DNA from: Cladocopium goreaui | Lineage: Eukaryota; Sar; Dinophyceae; Suessiales; Symbiodiniaceae | Length of the DNA: 64,000 nucleotides | NCBI GenBank assembly: GCA_947184155.2 | Contig: CAMXCT020003179.1 | Coordinates: forward strand, 320,001 to 384,000 | Direction of reading: 5' to 3' | Shown here: one piece after another, positions 55,133-64,000 of the stretch | Layout of the letters: every line of letters starts with the position of its first letter | Numbering within the stretch: the first letter of the stretch is position 1 | Position numbers and translations under genes: made by a program | The notes under the pieces: generated by a model | The model's input: the letters and a program-made list of their open reading frames with translations, nothing else | Databases searched by the model: none | What the model was told of the DNA's origin: nothing

Positions 55133-55237
55133 AGCCCGAAGCAGGGCAGTGCAGGCATCATGTCCTCAGTATGTATACACGTGCCCAGGCATGTCTACAA
55201 ACTATCGCAAACCAAAACAGAGCCCTACATGTGGCAC

Positions 55238-55573
55238 CTGAATGTCTTTTACAACCCAACAGGTTCTCAACGTGTTTTGGGCTGAGTTGCTCCTCTGGCG
55301 CATTTCTGCCCACCAGACCACATTCAGGTCGTGGGATGCACGGGCACTGTGCCTATTCTGGGCCTTGCCAGTCACCAGCAAACACAGGGCCGCATCTGAC
55401 TTGGAGACCGTGACGAAGGTCCTGCCATGATGCTCTTGGACCTCCGGAAACCACCGGCGCTTGTCAATCGAGATCTTGTGCACAGTCACGATGCTAATGG
55501 CGCAAGAGCCCCAATCATCTCGATCGCCATCCTCCTCACCATTGCCATCACCATCGCCAGCAGCTGCCATTGC
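55238..55573 (-). CDS. Exon upstream of the basic-tail exon
   Basis: The open segment ends at CATTCAG followed by GTGCCA, a good GT donor. It contains an acidic Gly/Asp-rich start (GDGDGNGEEDGDRDDWG), then SIVTVHKISIDKRRWFPEV and SKSDAALCLLVTGKAQNRHS. The second part looks like a folded domain but I cannot name it. Confidence 0.45.
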
Positions 55574-55819
55574 AAATACAGAGCGGACAGTTTTCAACAA
55601 GGGTTGGGCCTTTGTATCGGTTGGTCAAATCTTGCATAGGCAAATACCCCTTGCAGAGTTGCGCCGACTACATCAACAACATCACCTCTTGCAATGCTTT
55701 CAACTATCGATCTATCCAGTGATGAAACACATGTGCGATCTATCCAGTGATGAAACATTGGCATGTGAGGTACATACGTAACACCTGCATGCCTTCAACT
55801 GCGTTTGCGAGTGGTGAAA

Positions 55820-57065
55820 CCCAGCAAACACCATGGAACTACTTCTCAAAGATCTCTCGAGGAATTAGTCATAGTCATCTTTAACAGCACTACTTCTCAA
55901 AGATCTCTCGAGGAATTACTCACCTCTAACAACACTACTTCTCAAAGATCTCTCGAGGAATCACTCATCTCTAACAACACTACTTCTCAAAGATCTCTCG
56001 AGGAATTACTCATCTCTAACAAAACAACTACTTCTCAAAGAACTCTCGAGGAATTACTCATCTCTAATAAAACAACTACTTCTCAAAGATCTCTCGAGGA
56101 ATTACTCATCTCTATAACTACTTCTCAAAGATCTCTCGAGGACTTACTCGTCTCTATAACAACACTACTTCTCAAAGATCTCTCGAGGAATTACGCATCT
56201 CTAACAACACTCTACTTCTCAAAGATCTCTCGAGGAATTACGCGTCTCTAACAACACTACTTCTCAAAGATGTCTCGAGGAATTACGCGTCTCTATATAA
56301 CAACACTACTTCTCAAAGATGTCTCGAGGAATTACTCATCTCTATAGCAACACTATACTTCTCAAAGATCTCGAGGAATTACTCATCTCTAACAACACTA
56401 CTTCTCAAAGATCTCTCAACGAATTACTTGTCTCCAAAAACACTACTTCTCAAAGATCTCTCTCGAGGAATTACTCATCTCTATAACAACACTACTTCTC
56501 AAAGATCTCCCGAGGAATTACTCATTTCTAACTGCACTATAGTTCTCAAAGATCTCTCGAGGAATTAGTTATCTTGAACAACAGGACTTCTCAAAGATCT
56601 TTCTCGAGGATGACTCATCTCTAACAACACTACTTCTCAAAGATTTCTCGAGGAATTACTCAACTCTATAGCAACACTACTTCTCAAAGACTTCTCGAGG
56701 AATTTTCTCATCTTTAACAACACTACTTCTCAAAGATCTCTCGAGGAATTACTCGTCTCTCTCAACACTACTTCTCAAAGATCTCTCGAGGAATTACTCG
56801 TCTCTCTCAACAGTTCTTCTCAAAGATCTCACGAGGAATTACTCATCTCGAACAACACTACTTCTCAAAGATCTCTCTCGAGGAATTGCTTGTCTCCAAC
56901 AACACTACTTCTCAAAGATCTCCCTCGAGGAATTACTCATCTCTAACAAAACAGTACTTCTCAAAGATTTCTCGAGGAATTATACTCATCTCCAACAAAA
57001 CAACTACTTCTCAAAAATGTCGCGAGGAATTACTCAGTTACTCATCTCTAACAGCACTAGTAATG
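55820..57065. repeat. Tandem array of about 45-bp units (CTTCTCAAAGATCTCTCGAG)
   Basis: Around 27 units of 42-48 bp each carry ACTACTTCTCAAAGATCTCT followed by CGAGGAATTACTC. In the first 450 bp many units are 45 bp and stay open on the plus strand, giving a repeated TSQRSLEELLISNN peptide (55805-56251). Later units vary by one or two bases and break every frame. Each unit contains AGATCT and CTCGAG palindromes close together. Confidence 0.9.
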
Positions 57066-57229
57066 AGGGATTTCAGGTAGTTCTTCTGGCGGTCGTCCAT
57101 TGGTGGAGCTTGGATATATGCGAGTATCGTTTCAGTCAGTGGTCACATGCGCGCATGTGTCCATGATATTTGCATGCCTTTGCAACTTCTTGCACTTCTT
57201 GAAAAACAAATTTGATACTTGTTTGTGAC

Positions 57230-57343
57230 CTTCAAGTTGGGATGCCTCTGAATGGTGTCTGCAAACTTCATTCCGCCTTGAATTAAGGGCAGGATCACGC
57301 ATTCAAGGTGCCACTCGTGAGGTGAGGATTTGGTGAGAGAGCC
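57230..57343 (-). CDS. Short exon with both splice sites
   Basis: After CCATTCAG the minus strand reads GSLTKSSPHEWHLECVILPL and IQGGMKFADTIQRHPNLK, ending at AAG followed by GTCACA. The coding-like sequence and both splice signals support an exon of unknown family. Confidence 0.5.
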
Positions 57344-57644
57344 CTGAATGGAAAAAAAAACGTTAGCATCTAAAAACTCAACAGTGACACCAAGTTCAAA
57401 GTGCAGACTTGAAATTTTCAATGCTTCAAAAACCGTCCAATCTCCGCGCAGTGCATGTGCATGCAGTGCGTCACATCTATTTTCGGTCGGCCGGCTTAGT
57501 GCTTCAAAAACCATCGAATCTCCGCACAGCGCGTGCAGGGCACAGTGCGCTGCGTCAAAGCTACGTAGTTCCGGTGGTCTGGCTCACTGCCTTGAAAACC
57601 GTCCAATCTCCGAGCAGTGCACTGGCACAGTGCATGGTGCGTCA

Positions 57645-57806
57645 CATTTAGTCTCGGTGCTCCGGTTCAAACCCCACACCCGCCACCATCAGCGTGGGTG
57701 TGCCTTCAACTAAGCGGAAGCACTCCCGGTCGGGATGCACCAAGCGGCACACGACCCCTGTCCCACGCCACATGAAGTTCGTGGCGATGCGCCACCCATC
57801 CTGCAA
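57645..57806 (-). CDS. Terminal exon of a minus-strand gene
   Basis: After TTTGCAG the minus strand reads DGWRIATNFMWRGTGVVCRL, then VHPDRECFRLVEGTPTLMVA, and ends EPEHRD with TAA at 57645-57647. It is a clear coding segment with a stop, so it is the last exon of a gene coming from the right. The family is not recognised. Confidence 0.5.
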
Positions 57807-58279
57807 ATTATGTACGTATATCAGCGAAGGAAGTTTAGAAGTCAAACTTCCGACAATATTGACAGATGAAAAGCAGAGGTGGGAAGTGTCAGAGAAGAGA
57901 AGAGAAGAGAAGAGAAGAAGAAAGAAGATCGGAAGGTCGAAAAGCAATCTTGCCAAAGCGGCGGGTGCAAAGCCATCTGGGCAAATGAGAGATTATCAGC
58001 TGCACGCCGGTGCGGTGCGAAGCACATTTCCAAGTCAAAATGTACAAGGCACCTCAGCTTAAGGGTTCTTTTAGGAATTGAGATGTTGGAAAAGTGTATG
58101 CCGTTGTGGCGCGAAGTAAGTTTCGAGGTCAGAGTGCTAAAACACCAAATGTTTGAACCAGTTTTGGTAGTTGGGATGTTGAAAAAGTGCGCGCAATTGT
58201 GGCGCGAAGCACATGTTGAAGTCAAAATGTACAAAACACACCATGCTTGGAGCACTTGTGGAAATTGGGAGCACTACTA

Positions 58280-58578
58280 CAAAAACTACTAGTACTACTC
58301 CCACTCCTACTCCTACTACTACCACCACCACCACGACTACCACTACTACTACTCCTCCTCCTCCTGCTACTCCTGCTACTCCTGCTACTCCTGCTACTCC
58401 TGCGCTACTCCTGCTACTCCTGCTACTCCTACTCTTATTCCTACTCCCACTCCTACTCCTACTACTACTACTACCACCACCACCAGCACGACTACAACTA
58501 CGACTACGACTACTACTACTGGTTCTACTACTACAACAACAACTACAACAACAACTACTACTACTACTGCTACTACTG

Positions 58579-58609
<31 letters not shown>

Positions 58610-59100
58610 TACTTCTACTTCTGCAACTACAATTAGTACTGCACTACATTGCACTACGCTACACGAGAATTACACTGCAGCACGCTACAACTACAAATGC
58701 AAAAAGAATCACGACGACACTGCATAACAGTACACTACACTTCACTGGTTTCATTTCATTACAACTACAACCGCAACTGCCACTGCAACTACGACTACCA
58801 CTACATTGCACAACACTACACTACACTAATTATACACTACACTACGCTATATACAGCGACAACTACACTACTTTACGCTAAGCTACACCACACAACAATA
58901 CACAACAGTATGTAGAGCACATCACCACATGACACTACTTTACACTAAACTACACTACACGGCACGACACTACACTCCTTACCCCACAGCACAACTACAA
59001 CTGCAACTGGGACTACGCGGCACTAATTACACTACATTACCATTACAACTCGACTACACTACAGCACAGCTACAACTACAACTGCGCTACACCACTTTAC
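58280..59100. repeat. CTACTA and CACTACA repeat block
   Basis: Positions 58280-58640 are CTA/CTC trinucleotide repeats (ACTACTACT, CTCCTACTC). Positions 58640-59100 are looser repeats of CACTACACTA and TACAACTACAACT. Frames of Leu, Tyr, Thr or Val through it are artefacts. Confidence 0.9.
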
Positions 59101-59388
59101 ATCCAGCAGTTGTGGTTGAGGTGACCACCGCAACCATTGCAACCACTCCAAAAAACACAATTCCAAACCCCTTTCGGTCCATCAGTGGATTGGCTCTGCC
59201 ATCCTTGATTCACAACAGCCAACCTCTCTTATACGTTTCCTATTTTTGAAACTTCCGCCACGGCCTCGTGCGGTACTACCGGTATATATCTATATCATTC
59301 AAGATCCATCCAGCTCCACATACTTTTTTTTTATCATGTATTTACAGCCATCAGTGATGAACACAAATTTTCACTGCTACAATCTCAC

Positions 59389-59512
59389 CTGGCCTCGGTC
59401 ATGTACTTTGTGTTCAAAATCCGGCAACTCTCCACGGCATCTAAGTTCATGTTCTCCTCCTGCCATTTGATGGCCTTGCTTCTGACGCTCTCCCCCATGA
59501 TCTCCATTGCGG
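59389..59512 (-). CDS. Exon candidate ending at GTGAGA
   Basis: The minus strand reads SAMEIMGESVRSKAIKWQEE and NMNLDAVESCRILNTKYMTEA up to a consensus GTGAGA donor. The probable acceptor is CTTCGAAG. A stop lies just upstream, so the exon start is approximate. The helical, charged sequence looks coding; function unknown. Confidence 0.45.
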
Positions 59513-59699
59513 ACCTTCGAAGAGGGGTTGAGCAGTTTTCATCATGTGTTTACATCATGAGTCTGGATCTCTGTGTGTGTGTGCCGGCATGTTGCCAGGC
59601 AATGCAAAAAAGAATCTGGCGATCGAAACCAGCCAGTGAAAAAAGTTGCACAAAACTGGCAATTTGGCCATCAGCCACTCTAATCCTGAATCTACTTCA

Positions 59700-59949
59700 T
59701 AGCTAAAAATCTCCATGCTCGAAACTCCATCAAGAAACTTAAGAGTGAAGCTGTAGTGCAGGCCGCGAAGGTCACAAAAGGTACCCCTATCACGCGTCAC
59801 CGTCCGCAGGTACACCTCCTGCAGATCGGGGTGCATGTCCAAAGCCTTGCCAACGGAATTCCACGAGGGATCAGCAGGGTGTACGTCCTGCATGGCATCT
59901 ACCACCTGTCGAAGCACATTGACCGTTGCCATGCTTTTTGTTTGGCCAG
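59700..59949 (-). CDS. Exon candidate starting after ATTTTAG
   Basis: From the ATTTTAG acceptor the minus strand reads GQTKSMATVNVLRQVVDAMQ, then DVHPADPSWNSVGKALDMHP, then DLQEVYLRTVTRDRGTFCDL, and GLHYSFTLKFLDGVSSMEIF. About 80 codons without interruption. It precedes the exon at 59389-59512 on the same strand. The family is not recognised. Confidence 0.5.
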
Positions 59950-60149
59950 CTAAAATCTGGGGCCAGCGAAAATGTTGGGCCAGTTTAAAATGCTGCGTGA
60001 TCAAGCTGACTGAAAACTGGTCTGTGATTTTCCCAGGGCTTTGAAAATGTTCGATGCTGAGAAATATCAAGTTTGATCTGTAGAAATGCTACATTATTGT
60101 ACCACCGGACAATATCAGCCAGCCTAACCCAGGATGTCTCTGACGCAGC

Positions 60150-60425
60150 CAGTTCACGATGCAAGCTCCTCCTGCCCGCGGTAATCATAGAACCTAATAC
60201 AATGTATAAGCCCATTATAATTATACAGAAACAGTTTTAGATAGATCACTGTATCGGCGCTTTGCGGGGTGGGGTCAGTAGTAGGGTGAAGGTAATAACT
60301 CATCTGAGGATCGCCAGTTGAACATGGGGCGCTGAAAAACATCACCTCCTTATAGTTTTTTCCAATTAGATTCGATGCATCAAGCATAACGCACCGGCAA
60401 TCCCACAGTCCCATGAGTTGCATGC
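60150..60425 (-). CDS. Weak exon candidate
   Basis: An 89-codon minus-strand frame reads VMLDASNLIGKNYKEVMFFS and later DPTPQSADTVIYLKLF. It could be an upstream exon of the gene above. Codon composition is acceptable but no splice site was confirmed. Confidence 0.25.
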
Positions 60426-60559
60426 GGCTCTAGCGTGGACATTGCCTGGTTAATAGACCCTTTTGCAACTCTGCGGTGGGTTCACTCTTGGACACCAAAT
60501 TCGGTTGCTTGTTTTAACCCATGTGCATATGTAAATTTGAAAACAAATAAATACATGTA

Positions 60560-60830
60560 TGTGTATATATATATATACATATACATATATATAGACAAAT
60601 ACATATACATATATATATACATATACATATATATATATATATATATTTATTTATTTATTTAAAAGGTAAGCATATATATATATATATTTACACGTATACA
60701 GGTAAATGTAAATTTATATGTAGAATTAATAAATAAAAATATGAAGGATTATGATATATGTACACATAACACACATATATATATGTATAAATAAGTATAA
60801 TATAGGTACAGTTCCACACACACAAATTCC
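60560..60830. repeat. TA/CATATA microsatellite
   Basis: TATATACATATA-type repeats with ATTT units. No gene. Confidence 0.9.
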
Positions 60831-61059
60831 TCACATATTGTATAGTGTAGGTTCTTGGCCAACCTCAAATGGCACTATCGAAATCCAGTTGATCTTTGAT
60901 GGGGGGATATATCGATGATAAAGTGCTTACCCTGCTGCATCTGTACTACCTTCAAGGTGAGTTGTCATGCCACCAAAGCCCTTGCCATGTTCAGGAAGGA
61001 CTTTTGGTGGACTTGAACCTGAATCACTTGAGACCTGAACCGGAAAGAAAGACAGAAAC

Positions 61060-61987
61060 CAAAAGGGAAAGACAGAAAGAAAGAAAGAAAGGAAAGAAAG
61101 AAAGAGATATCGATAGGTAGAGAAAACAGATAGATAGAAAAAAAGATGGGATAAGGCAAGGTAAGACTGCAAAGGTAAGTTTAGAATAAAATATCAGATC
61201 TATCTATTATCCAGAAAAGGACAGGATAGGATAGATTGGATAGATGAAAACTAGATAGGTTGGATAGCTTAGATAGATTACAGACTGGATAGATCTGATC
61301 AATTAGACAGGCATAAGACAGATAGGATGAATTAGATTGGTTAGAGCGATTCGATAGGTTATAGGTAGATTAGAAAGCTTAGATAGAGTAGATTAGATGG
61401 AAAGGATAGATCAGGTGGACAGGAAAGATTAGATAGGTTAGGGTAGGTTAGCCAGATAAGAAGATAAGAAAAGACAAGGTAGGATAAGGTAGATTAGATA
61501 CAGAAGAAATAAACGAAAAGGATAAATAGGTAGATAGATAGATATATAGATTGGTAAACGCAAAGAAAGATCGATAGATAGATAGATGAGATAGATTAGA
61601 TCGATCGATCGATCGATAAGCAAATAGATAGTTTGGCATTGAAAAAGTACCCTAAGATTTGGTGTACTTCTACACCCAAAAAAGACCATTAAAATTCACA
61701 CCCAAAATTGACCTTATTTGAGGACAAAGGTTCATCAGGCAAATAGATAGATGGATAGATAAATGGATAGATCGATAGGTGGATAGGCAGACAGATAGAT
61801 AGATAGATAGGTAGGTAGATAGATAGATGAGATAGATGAGATAGATGAGATAGGTAGAGAGATAGATATAGAATGATAGATAGCAGAAATAGATAGATAA
61901 ATTTACGGAAATAGACAGATAGATTGATAGATAGGGGAGATAAGTAGATAGAAAGAAAGATAGATACATAGATTAGATGGGTGGGCA

Positions 61988-62020
<33 letters not shown>

Positions 62021-62150
62021 TAGATAGATAGAAAGCTAGATAGATAAATAGGCAGATCAACATGATAGACAGATAGACGGATAGACAGGTAGACAGATAG
62101 ACAAATAGATAGATGGATAGATAGATCGATCGATCGATCGTTCTTGTGGA
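61060..62150. repeat. GATA-type microsatellite block of about 1.1 kb
   Basis: It starts with GAAA units (61060-61110), continues with degenerate TAGATTAGA/GATAGG sequence, and ends in cleaner TAGA and GACA runs (61730-62140) with GATCGATC clusters at about 61605 and 62125. Minus-strand Tyr/Leu/Ser/Ile frames are artefacts. Confidence 0.9.
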
Positions 62151-62324
62151 TTAGACAAAACGAAAGCAATTAGGTTACAGAAAGAAGAAATTAGATTGGA
62201 TGAAAATGTTACAAATGATTTGATTCATGATTTTGGAACTCTACCTTTCCCATGCTGGGAATTTCTCGCGCGACCTGGTGCTGGGTATATGTCTCGCACC
62301 TGTTTTAATTAAAAAGGCTAACGA

Positions 62325-62735
62325 ATGAACCAACAAAAACCCTTGCGTCCATTGCGCATGTCATTCTATCAATGCGACGTGCAAAACTTGCGAGCCAATA
62401 CGCCCAGCGAGTTAAAGAACTTTCCAGTTCCATGCGTGACCAGCTGCAGCAAACCTCCCAAACTCCGTGCCTGCATGTGCTGCAAAAAGGTCCTGATGCG
62501 TTGGGGTGGATCATGGGAAAAATACAGCAGCATCATTCCAGGTGGACCACGTCCATGTGGGATGAAACAGTTTGTGGGTTTACATGCCCCAGTAATGGTT
62601 CAAACATCAAAACCTTCCAAATATGTAAAAGAAATAAATGTGAAAAGCGTTCCAGACAGGCGCTAGGGCAAGATGCTTGCAATGCTTGGAAACAAGTGAA
62701 ACGATTCACAAGTGTTGTTATGTATACAACATAAA
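62325..62735 (+). CDS. Coding-like segment, frame unresolved
   Basis: Two plus-strand frames are open. One is Cys-rich (VPCVTSCSKPPKLRACMCCK); the other is helical and charged (MRRAKLASQYAQRVKELSSS). The base composition rises relative to the neighbouring microsatellite, which suggests an exon. I cannot choose the frame or family. Confidence 0.3.
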
Positions 62736-62934
62736 AACAGCCTGCAACTGATGGGTCCACAACTGCTATAAAATCACTGAGCACCCGGCAATGCCACGCC
62801 CAAACGATGCATGGACAGGACACCATTCGGTAAACAGATTTGTCACAGAAACCTGTAATGCTTGCGAGCATACAGCCCAGCAAGCTGCAATAAAGAATAT
62901 ATGCGTTTGGTTGAACATTTTGCCACTCTTCAAA

Positions 62935-63000
62935 CGCACCTCTTCTGAAAGTTGAACTTCCAACTCTTCGACCCTGCAGGATGTGGAGCAACAAAACCAT
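62935..63000 (-). CDS. Short exon candidate
   Basis: After CCTGCAG the minus strand reads VEELEVQLSEEVRLKSGKMF, a probable coiled coil. It may be part of one gene with the segments at 63153-63290 and 63430-63661. Confidence 0.3.
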
Positions 63001-63152
63001 CGACAACCAAGCAAAAGTTGATGGAGATATGTTGGCTTGGGTGCATGTTGGATGGGATGTACTGTGCGTCCACACTTGTTTCATTTTCGAATTACCAATG
63101 CACCTTTTGTATTTCAATGCACGTTTAAAAAACTCGCACCGCGCACTCCAAC

Positions 63153-63290
63153 TCATACCCTTATTACTGAAATCCCTGAAGCCATGTTGTAGTTGCTTTT
63201 CAAGTAACTGTAGAAAAAGTCTTGCGGTGAGCTCCAGGTCATGCCATCGCGACTTTTGTTCTGTCTCTGCATGTTGTTTAGCCAACATGT
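63153..63290 (-). CDS. Exon candidate
   Basis: The minus strand reads MLAKQHAETEQKSRWHDLEL, then TARLFLQLLEKQLQHGFRDF. It is charged and helical with coding-like composition. Boundaries are approximate. Confidence 0.3.
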   Translation of the reverse strand, partial: TCWLNNMQRQNKSRDGMTWSSPQDFFYSYLKSNYNMASGISVIRV

Positions 63291-63429
63291 TTTTTGCAAA
63301 TTACTACTGTACAGCTTGCAAGGACACTTGCGATTCGTGCGATGCTTTTCGACATACTCTTCCAAGTAAGCCCCCAAGATATGTGCTTCGCTGTTCGCCT
63401 CGGAACAGCAACGACGCACGATGGCTAAG

Positions 63430-63661
63430 ACAATTCTTTTGTGGTAATGGACATGTTCTTAAGGAAACAGAAAATCATGGCACTGGCAAGACAGCAAGTG
63501 GCTCCTTTCAACAAGTACTCTGCATGCCGCTTGAGCCTTGCTGTTGGTGTTCTCTGCAACATCATCTTCTGCACTTGGTATGGGTGTGGGGCAGTGACCT
63601 CCTGCTCCTTCTTTTTCATGGGAACATGCTTTGGCGGTGGCATGAAGGTTTTCGCCATGGC
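63430..63661 (-). CDS. Exon candidate near right edge
   Basis: After CTTCCAAG the minus strand reads AMAKTFMPPPKHVPMKKKEQ, then EVTAPHPYQVQKMMLQRTPT, then ARLKRHAEYLLKGATCCLAS. Basic and proline-containing, it looks like a real coding segment of an unknown protein. A second open frame exists here, so the reading is uncertain. Confidence 0.35.
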
Positions 63662-64000
63662 CTTGGAAGAATGCAAGTGGTTTGATCACCAGCTCAGGTC
63701 GTTCTTTTGGGCCACAAAGCGCGATTGAGCAATGTGAAAGCCCGCGTGCCGTGAAAACTCGCTTCCCCAGCTGCATTTAAATCACATCTGCTACGGAACC
63801 AGACCACCGCTGTCTTTGAAACGGAGAAGTTTCAAAAAATACGTGTCCGAACCAAAATCCTAAATGCATTGCGGTGCTTCATTCGATGGTTGCATCAGTA
63901 GTTTAAATAACCACTGTATAGAACGCAAAAAACATTTCTTGCAGATGGCCGTGGCCAAAGGTTACACTGTGACAATACATCCAAACATTTGGTTGCCAAA

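Noticed and set aside
55820-57065. CRISPR array
   Set aside because: The units are contiguous and diverge throughout, without unique spacers, and the context is eukaryotic.
58213-58881. Leu/Thr/Val-rich frames across the CTACTA block
   Set aside because: Microsatellite artefacts in all frames.
61438-62169. Tyr/Leu/Ser-rich membrane-protein-like frames
   Set aside because: Generated by GATA/GACA repeats on the opposite strand.

Overview
The window looks like nuclear DNA of a dinoflagellate, most likely a Symbiodiniaceae-type alga. I base this on content, not on a search: multi-exon genes whose introns use GT, GC and probably GA donors, protein families I associate with dinoflagellates, and a very large load of retroelements and simple repeats. 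No spliced-leader sequence, rRNA, intact tRNA gene, CRISPR array or bacterial operon was seen.

Layout. 1-4.6 kb: the end of a zinc-knuckle gene, a terminal-inverted-repeat element, and a minus-strand gene remnant whose exon sits between copies of a 65-bp repeat. 4.6-8.7 kb: a block of A+T-rich simple repeats. 8.7-21.8 kb: mostly non-coding, with at least four more copies of the same short inverted-repeat element, a 154-bp foldback, a large tandem-repeat complex at 17.4-18.6 kb, a possible ankyrin exon and a few unassigned open frames. 21.9-24.7 kb: a frameshifted Ty1/copia-type polyprotein on the minus strand. 25.13-33.69 kb: the centrepiece, a structurally complete tyrosine-recombinase (YR) retrotransposon of 8,561 bp on the minus strand with split direct repeats. 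Its genes run recombinase, gag, DNA-methyltransferase-like protein, reverse transcriptase/RNase H. A 62-bp tandem duplication breaks the RT/RNase H gene. 33.7-37.5 kb: copia debris and three copies of a tRNA-derived SINE, one with a 19-bp target-site duplication. 37.5-40.1 kb: a long plus-strand exon encoding an SF1-type helicase. 40.2-41.2 kb: minisatellites. 42.0-47.8 kb: two adjacent minus-strand multi-exon genes whose exon phases join consistently; one resembles CACTA/TNP2-type transposase-derived proteins, the other has an H1-like Lys/Ala/Pro-rich stretch. 48-64 kb: scattered minus-strand exon candidates among microsatellites and a 1.2-kb array of about 45-bp units.

How the parts relate. 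The YR element carries what it needs to copy and insert itself: Gag for packaging, RT/RNase H for cDNA synthesis, a recombinase for integration, and a methyltransferase whose role is unknown. It sits among older copia fragments that recur on both sides of it. The SINEs, the inverted-repeat elements and the inactive copia copy would need enzymes from elsewhere. The minus-strand genes from 42 kb onward all point the same way, as is common in dinoflagellate gene arrays. Family names are from memory and motif reading; no database was consulted.
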